A stretch of 10,022 nucleotides of DNA, taken from assembly GCA_029933495.1 (NCBI GenBank), contig JAOZOC010000045.1, positions 1 to 10,022 on the forward strand, given 5' to 3'. The notes under the pieces were generated by a model. It was given only the letters and a program-made list of their open reading frames with translations, did no database searches and was not told the DNA's origin. The translations under genes and the position numbers were made by a program. Of the stretch, positions 1 to 6,582 are shown piece after piece (within the stretch, counting starts at the first letter, position 1; the number at the start of each line of letters is the position of its first letter). The DNA is from Bacteroidales bacterium (GTDB taxonomy: Bacteria > Bacteroidota > Bacteroidia > Bacteroidales > JAADJA01).

Positions 1-1017
1 ATGGAAAAGGTTGTGAAATACTCTCCTTTACCTATTATTTCATATTCAACAGAGACAGATTGGATGTTTGGGCTCACCAAATATAATGGTTTTCGTATTG
101 GCTCAAAGGGTAGTAACGATACCACAATCCAACCTTCCCAGATTACCTCCCTTGCATATTTTACACTAAATCATCAATATAAAGTCGGAACGGAAATAGA
201 CCTAATGTTCGGGCATAATAAATATAAAAGCCATACTCAGGTCTATTATCTTGACTTTCCGGATTATTATTACGGGGTTGGTGACGATACGGAGTTTGAC
301 AATGAGCGTCTCGTGAATTCAAGGAATCTTGATATCTCCACCGGGTTTGAATATAACATCACAACTCAGTACTATATAGGTCTGTACTATAATTACAACA
401 ATTTTTTTGTTTTGGACTATCAGGACACCCTGGATTATCCTGATAAAATAGATCTGGTACCGAATGAAGGCCTGCAATCAGGTATTGGAATTAATTTTTC
501 GAGAGAAACCCGTGATAACAGGTTTAATGCTTCAAAAGGTTCATATTTGTTTATTAAATATATGAATTATGGTAAGTGGATCGGTAGTAATTTCAATTAT
601 AATCTTATCCTTGTTGATTACAGAAATTATTTTACTCCTGTTAAGTTTCTTACAATAGCAACACAAATATATACCGAAGGACGCTTTGGTGATGTGCCCG
701 TTCAGTCACTGGCACTTATGGGAGGAGATAACCGGATGCGAGGTATATATCTCGGAAGGTATCGCGATCATACTCTCATTGACGGCCAGCTTGAACTCAG
801 ATTTCCGATAGTCTGGATTATCGGTGGAACATTGTTCGGTGGTATGGGTGAGGTAGCTCCTGATTACGGGAAATATACTTTTGATGGAATACGTTGGTCT
901 GCCGGAGCCGGATTAAGACTTATGGTTGACAGCAACAGTAAAACAAATTTGCGTTTTGATGTCGGGTTCTCCAAAGACAGAATGCTGTTCTTCTTCACAT
1001 TCCTTGAAGCCTTTTAG
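1..1017 (+). CDS. Omp85 / BamA-TamA family outer-membrane beta-barrel protein, probably 5'-partial
   Basis: This is an outer-membrane barrel protein of the Omp85 superfamily (bacterial surface antigen D15 domain). The 338 visible residues are almost entirely alternating polar/aromatic beta-strands. Residues 242-256 (GGDNRMRGIYLGRYR) fit the conserved loop-6 segment whose core is usually (V/I)RG(F/Y); here it is MRGI at 246-249. The protein ends in Phe (FLEAF), as expected for a C-terminal barrel strand recognised by the BAM complex. No POTRA domain is visible, which matches the short POTRA-less Omp85 proteins common in Bacteroidota. There is an ATG at base 1, but no signal peptide follows it, and the first residues (YSPLPIISYSTETDW) resemble the stretch that normally follows a signal peptide. 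I therefore think the true start lies upstream. The stop is TAG at 1015-1017, 6 bp from the convergent gene's stop. The substrate or client is unknown. The family call is secure; the exact role is not. Confidence 0.88.
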   Translation: MEKVVKYSPLPIISYSTETDWMFGLTKYNGFRIGSKGSNDTTIQPSQITSLAYFTLNHQYKVGTEIDLMFGHNKYKSHTQVYYLDFPDYYYGVGDDTEFDNERLVNSRNLDISTGFEYNITTQYYIGLYYNYNNFFVLDYQDTLDYPDKIDLVPNEGLQSGIGINFSRETRDNRFNASKGSYLFIKYMNYGKWIGSNFNYNLILVDYRNYFTPVKFLTIATQIYTEGRFGDVPVQSLALMGGDNRMRGIYLGRYRDHTLIDGQLELRFPIVWIIGGTLFGGMGEVAPDYGKYTFDGIRWSAGAGLRLMVDSNSKTNLRFDVGFSKDRMLFFFTFLEAF

Positions 1018-1023
1018 ACTCTG

Positions 1024-1464
1024 TTACGGTTGATTATAAACCCTGAGAACCATTCCGTCATAATAGGTTTGATATTGTTTAAGTGGTAATGTTGCCGGAC
1101 CTGAATAAGGGCTGCCATCAGTTAAAATAAATCTTGACATACAACAAGAATCAACTGCAGTTATACTTGATTCATCTGCTTCCACTATTGCACAATCCTT
1201 TTCAGGATCGTAAGGGCAGCATCGTTCATAAGCCAAAAAGGTATTCTGGTCGTACCTGTAAATAATAATCCCTTTGTAACCCTCATCATTTACATAAATC
1301 CAGGTGCTTACAGGAATAGGATTTATCGAATTGGGGTAAAGCTCAAAACTAACGTACACATTGGGTATTAATCCTTGCTGTTTCTCATTTTTATCGCATG
1401 AAGGAATAATAAAAAAAGCAATTAACAACAGAATACTCAGTAATATGATATGATATTTTTTCAA
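1024..1464 (-). CDS. Small lipoprotein with a degenerate Rieske-like domain lacking histidine ligands
   Basis: This is a 146-residue predicted lipoprotein. The N-terminus is MKKY plus a hydrophobic stretch ending in the lipobox IPSC, with Cys23 as the lipidated residue. The start is TTG at 1464-1462: an in-frame TAA lies 9 to 7 bases upstream, and the KK-hydrophobic-Cys signal begins directly at the TTG. The C-terminal half resembles a Rieske [2Fe-2S] fold: a first cysteine cluster (CCPYDP, residues 82-87, then Cys91), a second (SCCMSRF, 106-112, compare CHGSxF), and a GSPYSGPATLPL stretch (117-128) followed by a YxxYYDGMVLRVYN end. However, the mature protein contains no histidine, so a normal Rieske cluster (2 Cys, 2 His) cannot form. 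The five Cys may instead form disulfides or bind another metal. It is convergent with the Omp85 gene and divergent from the regulatory cluster. The lipoprotein call is firm; the Rieske-like fold is inferred by eye. Confidence 0.82.
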   Translation of the reverse strand: MKKYHIILLSILLLIAFFIIPSCDKNEKQQGLIPNVYVSFELYPNSINPIPVSTWIYVNDEGYKGIIIYRYDQNTFLAYERCCPYDPEKDCAIVEADESSITAVDSCCMSRFILTDGSPYSGPATLPLKQYQTYYDGMVLRVYNQP

Positions 1465-1483
1465 TTTATATTAAATTAAGGTG

Positions 1484-1491
1484 CAAAATTA
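1484..1491 (-). promoter_or_regulatory. Candidate Bacteroidota -7 box (TAATTTTG) for the Rieske-like lipoprotein gene
   Basis: Read on the minus strand, TAATTTTG matches the Bacteroidota -7 consensus TAnnTTTG at all fixed positions. It lies 19 bases upstream of the TTG start, which would give a short leader. No good -33 TTG is visible at the usual spacing, so the call is tentative. Confidence 0.4.
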
Positions 1492-1513
1492 CAATAATTA
1501 TTAGTAATTTTCG

Positions 1514-1527
1514 ACCATTAAAACGGT
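1514..1527. repeat. 14-bp imperfect palindrome ACCATTAAAACGGT in the divergent intergenic region
   Basis: The arms ACCATT and AACGGT (reverse complement ACCGTT) are inverted around a central AA, with one mismatch. The site lies between the divergently transcribed lipoprotein genes, 49 bases upstream of the GTG start at 1576. The ACCGTT arm is the same core found in the repeat at 5923, so it could be an operator shared by the two promoters. LytTR proteins usually bind direct repeats rather than palindromes, which weakens that reading. Confidence 0.3.
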
Positions 1528-1575
1528 GAATAGGTTTTTTTATTATTCGTTTTTATTAAGTCTATCAAGGTTTTC

Positions 1576-1848
1576 GTGAAGTTATTTAAGTATTATATAA
1601 TAATTGTCTCTGTTTTTATGATTTCCTTTTTTGGAGGATGTAAAGGCTCTGAGGGGACGAGAAAACAAAAACAGGCGTATAAGGCTCAAAGGAAGAGTGC
1701 TAAAGAATCTGATAAATTACAAAAGGCGGAAATTAAGTCTCACTATGACTTACAGACAAAGGAGACTCAGAAACGAATGAAAAAGAGCCTGAAAAAAGCA
1801 AAGAAATATAATAAGAGACAAAGAAAAAAAGGCTCAAAATGTAAGTAG
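1576..1848 (+). CDS. Very basic small lipoprotein, function unknown
   Basis: This is a 90-residue predicted lipoprotein that I do not recognise. The start is GTG (1576-1578), chosen because it gives MKLFKYY plus a hydrophobic core ending at the lipobox FFGGC, with Cys22 as lipid anchor. The mature 69 residues are extraordinarily basic: 22 Lys and 5 Arg against 6 Asp/Glu, with no hydrophobic core, so they are probably helical or disordered. Repeated KxQKxxYKxQRK-like patterns run through it, and a lone Cys stands next to last. Its stop (TAG 1846-1848) is 10 bp before the ATG of the sensor kinase gene, so the two are almost certainly cotranscribed. It may be an accessory envelope factor for that sensor, or may bind a polyanion such as LPS, nucleic acid or acidic polysaccharide; both ideas are inference. 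The gene is believable from its signal sequence and spacing rather than from homology. Confidence 0.75.
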   Translation: MKLFKYYIIIVSVFMISFFGGCKGSEGTRKQKQAYKAQRKSAKESDKLQKAEIKSHYDLQTKETQKRMKKSLKKAKKYNKRQRKKGSKCK

Positions 1849-1858
1849 TTTAGAAGTT

Positions 1859-4800
1859 ATGAAAATAGTTATTTTAAAGGTCATTGTATTGTTTTGTCTT
1901 ACTGGGGTTTTTATCACAACCCCTGTCGTTTCGCAGGAATTGAGGAATATTGAATTTCAGCGTCTTGCCTCAGAAAATATAAAGCTGGAAAAGGGGTTAT
2001 CACAAAACTGGGTTTACTCAATTATTCAGGACAAATATGGATATATGTGGTTTGGCACCTGGGATGGACTGAACAGATATGATGGTTATAACTTTGTAAC
2101 ATATAATATTGAAGACGGACTAAGTAATCACTCAATTTACACGCTTCTTGAAGATAATGAGGGAATAATTTGGATAGGAACTGATAAAGGTTTTAACCGT
2201 TTCGACAGAAAGACCAGGACTTTTACAAAATATTTCCATAATGCAGATAGTCTCAATGGATTGGTCAATAATAGAGTGAATGTTATAATTCAGACAGAGG
2301 ATAGTACAATCTGGATTGGTACCGGAAGTGGATTAAACAGGTTTGATAAAAATAGTGAAGAATTTGTTTCCTACTTCTCCAAACCACAGGATTTTTTAAG
2401 CCCAAGAAGTAATTATATCATTGATTTGTATGAAGACCGCAATGGCATTATTTGGATATCAACCTCTTTTGGGCTTATTAAGTTTGATCCTGCCACAGAA
2501 ATTTCAGTAAGGTTTTATCATATTGATGATGACCCCTCCACAATATGTAACAATAACGTAAGATGTGTATTGCAGGACAAGAAAGGTAATTACTGGGTAG
2601 GAACCCGGAACGGCTTAACCCTTCTTGACTCATCAATGCACGTTATAAAACATTATTATAATGATCCTGATAATCCAAACAGTTTGAGTAATAATTGGGT
2701 TAGAGAGATTTATGAGGACTCAAAAGGAAATATCTGGATAGGCACAGGTGGTGGTGGTTTAAATCTGAAAGATAAAAAAAGCGACACTTTTATCAGGTTT
2801 AAAAATATACTGAATGATCCGGGAAGTCTCAGTAATGATAAAGTATATTCAATTTTTGAGGATAAAACAGGGAATATCTGGGTTGGAACTTTCAAAGGTG
2901 TAAATATGATTAGCAAGTATTACAGTGAATTTAAGCATTGCTACCGCCGAACCAATGATAATTCATCTATTAGTAATAATTTTGTATGGACTTTTACAGA
3001 AACACCCGATAGCCTGATATGGATAGGTACTTCTAACGGAGTTAATGTCCTGAATACTAAAACAAAAAAATATTTTACAATTTTCCGGAATAATCAGGAA
3101 CAAACGGAAGTTTCGGGCTTTGATGTCAGAACCATATTATATACTCCCGAACTAAACTGTATGTGGTTTGGAACTTATGGTTTGGGTTTATATAAATATT
3201 CAATGAATACTAAAGAGCTTGTGGCTTATGAGTATAGTCCAAACCAAAATAGTATAGGTAGTAATATTGTAAATGCATTGCTATGGGATGAGCTTGATAG
3301 TTCAATCTGGATTGGAACAGGAAAAGGTCTTTGTAATTATAATCCTAAAACTAACCGGTTTATTATTTTTGAATCTGACAAGAATGATCCTGCTTCTATT
3401 AGCAATAATATTGTAATATCTGTCTTTAAAGATAGCAGGAATAATATTTGGGTAGGTACTGATAACGGGCTGAACAGATATGACAGGAGAAATAATAAGT
3501 TCTATAAATATTTCAATCAACCTGACAATAAAAAAAGCCTGAGTAATAACAGTGTTTTTTGTATATATGAGGATTATTTGGGATTTTTGTGGATTGGTAC
3601 TTCCGGTGGAGGGTTGAACAGGCTTGATTCCCAAACAGGAGAATTTATAGTCTATACTACTGAGGACGGGTTACCCAATAATATTATTTATGCAATTTTG
3701 GAAGATGACAATGATAACTTTTGGATTAGTACAAACTATGGCATATCTAAATTTAATATACCTGAGCAAAGCTTTGTTAATTATGATGTAAAGGATGGGT
3801 TGCAAAGTAATGAGTTTAATCTTGGGGCTGCACTGAAAAGTAAAAACGGACTTATTTACTTTGGAGGGATGAATGGTTATAATATTTTTAATCCTGATAA
3901 AATAATAGTAAATCCGGTTAAACCCATAGTAGTTGTTTCAGTATTCAGAAAGTTTAATGAAATTGTTGCTAATGATTTTTTTGACGGAGATACTATTTTT
4001 TTGAATTACGACGACAACTTCTTTTCTTTTGAAATTGCGGCCCTGGATTATACAAACCCATCAAAGAATAAATATAAATATAAACTTGAAAATATTGATA
4101 AAGACTGGGTTTTAGTAGATGCCGAAAACAGATGGGCAGAGTATAAAAAAGTTCGTCCTGGAAAATACACCTTTATGGCAGATGGGTCGAACAACGATGG
4201 TGTTTGGAACGAAAAAGGAATTAAGCTAACATTATTGATAAAACCTCCATTGTGGGCAACCTGGTACTTTAGGGGTTTAATCATTTTGATAATTGTATTT
4301 ATCATATATTGGGTAGTTTACTGGAGAATCAGAAGAATGAAAAGACGCCATGAAATGGAAGTGAAACTGCTTGAAATTGAAAAGCAAAAGTTTGATCTTG
4401 AACAAAAAGCGCTCAGACTTCAGATTAACCCACATTTTATTTTCAATTCTCTCAACTCAATTCAAAGTTATATTCTTGAAAATGATATTGAGAATGCCGT
4501 TTTCTATCTTGGTAAATTCTCACAGTTAATGCGTGTTATTCTGTCGAATACCACCAATAAATATGTTTCATTGAAAGATGAGCTTGCTGCTATTCGTTAT
4601 TATATTGATCTTGAGCAACTAAGGTTTAATAGAAAGTTTGAATATAAAATATATGTTGACCCTGAACTTGACGAAGAGTATGTTGAAATTCCTCCTATGA
4701 TAATTCAGCCTTATGTTGAGAATGCAATTATCCATGGTTTAATTAATTCGCCCGATAAGGGAAACTTAAGTATCAATGTAAAGAAGAAATCAGATAAATC

Positions 4801-5035
4801 ATTGTTGTGTATAGTAAAAGATGACGGTATTGGAAGAGAAAAAGCTGGTGAAATTGCTAAGAACTCAGGTATTAAACATAGTTCGAGGGGAATGCTGATA
4901 ACAAAAGCAAGACTTGAAATTCTTAACAGACAGAGTAAAGAGAATTTTTCAGTTAAAATTGTTGATCTAAGAAATAATAGAAATGAGCCGGCAGGTACGG
5001 AAGTAAGAATAATTATTCATTTTAGGGAGGAGTAA
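1859..5035 (+). CDS. LytS-type sensor histidine kinase with two Reg_prop beta-propellers and a Y_Y_Y domain
   Basis: This is a membrane-bound two-component sensor of 1058 residues. A signal peptide (cleavage about VVS|QE, residues 25/26) exports a large N-terminal sensor. Between about residues 45 and 700 there are 14 repeats of the type (I/M/L)W(I/V/F)GTxxGLNRYD, enough for two seven-bladed propellers. A Y_Y_Y immunoglobulin-like domain follows (about 710-798), then one transmembrane helix (about 804-822), a charged coiled coil (about 823-853), and a His_kinase/LytS core with QINPHFIFNSLN, where His859 is the likely phosphoacceptor. The ATPase domain shows the N box QPYVENAIIHG (Asn955), the G1 box DDGIG (988-992) and the G2 motif SRGM (1009-1012). 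The sensor half resembles hybrid two-component (HTCS) proteins, but there is no HisKA, receiver or AraC domain; the partner is the separate LytTR regulator 74 bp downstream. The ligand is unknown. All key kinase residues appear intact. Confidence 0.97.
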   Translation: MKIVILKVIVLFCLTGVFITTPVVSQELRNIEFQRLASENIKLEKGLSQNWVYSIIQDKYGYMWFGTWDGLNRYDGYNFVTYNIEDGLSNHSIYTLLEDNEGIIWIGTDKGFNRFDRKTRTFTKYFHNADSLNGLVNNRVNVIIQTEDSTIWIGTGSGLNRFDKNSEEFVSYFSKPQDFLSPRSNYIIDLYEDRNGIIWISTSFGLIKFDPATEISVRFYHIDDDPSTICNNNVRCVLQDKKGNYWVGTRNGLTLLDSSMHVIKHYYNDPDNPNSLSNNWVREIYEDSKGNIWIGTGGGGLNLKDKKSDTFIRFKNILNDPGSLSNDKVYSIFEDKTGNIWVGTFKGVNMISKYYSEFKHCYRRTNDNSSISNNFVWTFTETPDSLIWIGTSNGVNVLNTKTKKYFTIFRNNQEQTEVSGFDVRTILYTPELNCMWFGTYGLGLYKYSMNTKELVAYEYSPNQNSIGSNIVNALLWDELDSSIWIGTGKGLCNYNPKTNRFIIFESDKNDPASISNNIVISVFKDSRNNIWVGTDNGLNRYDRRNNKFYKYFNQPDNKKSLSNNSVFCIYEDYLGFLWIGTSGGGLNRLDSQTGEFIVYTTEDGLPNNIIYAILEDDNDNFWISTNYGISKFNIPEQSFVNYDVKDGLQSNEFNLGAALKSKNGLIYFGGMNGYNIFNPDKIIVNPVKPIVVVSVFRKFNEIVANDFFDGDTIFLNYDDNFFSFEIAALDYTNPSKNKYKYKLENIDKDWVLVDAENRWAEYKKVRPGKYTFMADGSNNDGVWNEKGIKLTLLIKPPLWATWYFRGLIILIIVFIIYWVVYWRIRRMKRRHEMEVKLLEIEKQKFDLEQKALRLQINPHFIFNSLNSIQSYILENDIENAVFYLGKFSQLMRVILSNTTNKYVSLKDELAAIRYYIDLEQLRFNRKFEYKIYVDPELDEEYVEIPPMIIQPYVENAIIHGLINSPDKGNLSINVKKKSDKSLLCIVKDDGIGREKAGEIAKNSGIKHSSRGMLITKARLEILNRQSKENFSVKIVDLRNNRNEPAGTEVRIIIHFREE

Positions 5036-5061
5036 AATTTAGTTTAGGTTAATTTTTATAC

Positions 5062-5073
5062 TATTATATAATA
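5062..5073. repeat. 12-bp perfect AT palindrome (TATTATATAATA) between sensor and regulator genes
   Basis: This perfect palindrome of only A and T sits in the 74-bp gap between the sensor kinase stop and the response regulator ATG. The gap is extremely AT-rich, so chance is a good explanation. It could mark a melting region or an internal promoter, but no clear TTG/TAnnTTTG pair accompanies it. I see no terminator here. Confidence 0.25.
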
Positions 5074-5109
5074 TATAACATTGTTAATAAGTTTTAGAAA
5101 GTATTTATT

Positions 5110-5856
5110 ATGCTCAGAGCTGTTATTGTTGAAGACGAAAAAAGATCAAGGGAGACTCTTTCTGGATTGCTGAAATTATATTGTAAAAATGTTGAGGTGG
5201 TCGCTGAGGCTGACGGAGTAAAAACAGGCATTAGTGCAATTACCGAATACAAGCCGGATATCATATTTCTTGATATTCAGATGCCGGATGGTAGTGGGTT
5301 TAAACTGTTGGAAGAGCTGGAAGATTATAACTTTGATGTGATATTCACAACGGCATATGACCAGTTTGCTATTAAAGCCATAAAATTCAGTGCTCTTGAT
5401 TACCTGCTGAAGCCCATCTTTCCAGATGACCTCAAAGTAGCTGTTAACAAGGCTGAAGAAAAGCAGAAACAGCAAAATCTTAAACCAAATATTGATGCTT
5501 TGCTTGGAAATTATAAAAGGCCCGACGAGGAACCCAATATTGTCTTATCGACATCTGACAAGGTTTCTGTTGTTAAAATTAGTGAAATTGTGCGCTGTGA
5601 ATCGTCAAATTACTATACGTTCTTTTATTTTATTGACAGAAAAAGGATTCTTGTTTCAAGAACATTGAAGGATAATGAGGAACTTCTATCAGAATACAAT
5701 TTTTTGCGAATTCACAAATCTCATTTAATAAATCTTAAGTACGTAACAACCTTTTCACGAAATGAAAGAGGATTCGTTTTAATGGCTGACGGTAGTGAAG
5801 TTCCTGTTTCAAGGCGTAAAAGAGAAAAGGTTCTTGAAATCCTGAGTAATTTATAA
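5110..5856 (+). CDS. LytTR-family response regulator transcription factor
   Basis: This is a cytoplasmic response regulator of 248 residues, the usual length for the LytR/AlgR family. The receiver domain (about 2-120) shows the acidic pair Glu8-Asp9, the phosphoacceptor Asp55 in FLDIQMP, Thr80/Thr81 in VIFTTAYDQ, and Lys101 in LLKP, so phosphorylation should work. A short Lys/Gln-rich linker leads to a LytTR DNA-binding domain (about 143-245) with the usual features: VVKISEIVRCES (the usual 'I..I.YIE' region), then FLRIHKSHLINLKYV and the ending VPVSRRKREKV. It follows the LytS-type sensor gene by 74 bp on the same strand and is its evident partner. Proteins of this family bind two direct repeats about 21-22 bp apart, and just such repeats lie immediately downstream of this gene. 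The target genes are therefore likely the next genes, which is inference. Confidence 0.97.
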   Translation: MLRAVIVEDEKRSRETLSGLLKLYCKNVEVVAEADGVKTGISAITEYKPDIIFLDIQMPDGSGFKLLEELEDYNFDVIFTTAYDQFAIKAIKFSALDYLLKPIFPDDLKVAVNKAEEKQKQQNLKPNIDALLGNYKRPDEEPNIVLSTSDKVSVVKISEIVRCESSNYYTFFYFIDRKRILVSRTLKDNEELLSEYNFLRIHKSHLINLKYVTTFSRNERGFVLMADGSEVPVSRRKREKVLEILSNL

Positions 5857-5859
5857 TCA

Positions 5860-5876
5860 TTCTAAATTCCTTAGAA
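5860..5876. repeat. Short inverted repeat TTCTAA-attcc-TTAGAA after the regulator gene
   Basis: A 6-bp inverted repeat with a 5-base loop begins 4 bases after the response-regulator stop. The stem is AT-rich and no clean U-tract follows, so it would be a poor intrinsic terminator. It may simply be part of the regulatory region that starts at 5880. Confidence 0.25.
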
Positions 5877-5879
5877 TTA

Positions 5880-5943
5880 ACCGAAAATCAGTTGATTATT
5901 TACCGAAAACTGATTTTATTCTACCGTTAACTGATTTTATCTT
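5880..5943 (+). promoter_or_regulatory. Three tandem 21-22 bp repeats, candidate LytTR operator array
   Basis: Three consecutive imperfect direct repeats begin with ACCG at 5880, 5902 and 5923, a period of 22 then 21 bp (two helical turns). Repeats 2 and 3 agree at 17 of 21 positions and both contain AACTGATTTTAT; repeat 1 shares its first eight bases (ACCGAAAA) with repeat 2. The leading nine bases are ACCGAAAAT, ACCGAAAAC and ACCGTTAAC. The last matches the published LytTR half-site pattern [TA][AC][CA]GTTN[AG][TG] at eight of nine positions, and 9-bp sites separated by 12-13 bp give exactly the observed period. The array lies directly after a LytTR regulator gene and upstream of the gene at 6010. 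Binding by that regulator is inference; the repeat structure itself is seen directly. Confidence 0.65.
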
Positions 5944-5963
5944 TCAGGTGAAGAATTTTATAT

Positions 5964-5971
5964 TATATTTA
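5964..5971 (+). promoter_or_regulatory. Possible -7 box (TATATTTA) for the gene at 6010
   Basis: TATATTTA matches the Bacteroidota -7 consensus TAnnTTTG at all but the last base. It lies 38 bp before the ATG at 6010 and begins 21 bp after the last tandem repeat ends. No -33 TTG is visible at the right distance, which would suit a promoter that depends on an activator bound at the repeats. AT-richness makes chance matches common, so this is tentative. Confidence 0.3.
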
Positions 5972-6009
5972 CAGCCTCATTACAACTGGTTAAATTGTTA
6001 TTAAAATAG

Positions 6010-6462
6010 ATGAAAGAATATTTACCATTATTAATTGGATTAATATGGCTTGGATTTACCCTGTATAACAAAAATCAGAAAGGTAAAAATTCTAAGTCAG
6101 GAGATGCAACTGATAAGAAACGGCCATCAATGCTTGAACAATTATTGCTTGGAGAACAGTTTAATACAGTTCAGCCTGAAGCAGAATTGTCAGATTCAAT
6201 CTATGAAGTTGATGAAGAAAATGTAAATGAAGATGACTTTAGTACAGAGCCAATTGATAGTTTTGATAAGAAAAGCCCCTTTCTCAATTATGAGTTGTCG
6301 AATTTTGTTGAAGAGGGTACTCAAATGATTAATATTAATAATAGCAATTATGATGAAGGCAATGAGTTAATGTTAACAGAAGATAATAACACTCAACTAA
6401 CTGATTTTGACTTAAAAAGAGCAATTATATATAGCGAGATTTTGCATGCTCCTTATATTTAG
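6010..6462 (+). CDS. Small single-pass membrane protein with acidic linker and conserved-looking C-terminal tail
   Basis: This is a 150-residue protein of unknown function. One transmembrane helix lies at the very N-terminus (about residues 4-19, YLPLLIGLIWLGFTLY), followed by a Lys-rich stretch (21-38). By the positive-inside rule this puts the rest in the cytoplasm. Residues 57-125 form a low-complexity acidic linker with 21 Asp/Glu and only 2 Lys. The last 19 residues (DFDLKRAIIYSEILHAPYI) look like a docking motif; from memory, similar 'DLRKAVIYSEILNRPY' tails end many small Bacteroidota membrane proteins. The start is ATG at 6010, with the candidate LytTR operator array 67-130 bp upstream. 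It is followed after 120 bp by the TonB-dependent receptor gene. It is a real gene by tail resemblance and composition, but its role is open. Confidence 0.82.
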   Translation: MKEYLPLLIGLIWLGFTLYNKNQKGKNSKSGDATDKKRPSMLEQLLLGEQFNTVQPEAELSDSIYEVDEENVNEDDFSTEPIDSFDKKSPFLNYELSNFVEEGTQMININNSNYDEGNELMLTEDNNTQLTDFDLKRAIIYSEILHAPYI

Positions 6463-6582
6463 TATTAATTTAAATTTGAAAATAAATTACATAAATAGAA
6501 AAAAGTTTTGGATAATATATTTTTTTATTTTTAACTTTACCAGCTTTTAAATAAAGTATAATCAAACATAAAATTATATGGT
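6463..6582. other. 120-bp AT-rich intergenic region upstream of the TonB-dependent receptor
   Basis: The region is very AT-rich and has no hairpin strong enough to call a terminator. Partial -7 matches can be found: AAGTTTTG at 6503-6510 and TATTTTTA at 6526-6533, each one base off TAnnTTTG. Neither has a TTG at a good distance (24 and 15 bp spacers). The receptor may have its own promoter here or be read through from the 6010 gene; the sequence does not decide. No copy of the ACCG repeat is present. Confidence 0.3.

Noticed and set aside
1018..1023. Bidirectional terminator between the convergent genes
   Set aside because: Only 6 bp separate the stop codons and I found no GC-rich stem with flanking T tracts around them.
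2710..4305. Minus-strand open frames inside the sensor kinase gene
   Set aside because: They arise from the repeated blade motifs read in antisense and have no features of real proteins.
6398..6411. Copy of TAACTGATTTT, shared with the third tandem repeat, near the end of the 6010 gene
   Set aside because: It lies inside coding sequence for LTDFD, has no ACCG start or phased partner, and is likely a chance match in AT-rich DNA.
1576..6462. Charge-based pairing between the basic lipoprotein and the acidic membrane protein
   Set aside because: The lipoprotein is anchored on the envelope side, while the acidic linker is predicted to be cytoplasmic by the positive-inside rule, so they should not meet.
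6578..6580. ATG five bases upstream of the receptor start
   Set aside because: It is out of frame with the receptor and meets TAA after three codons.
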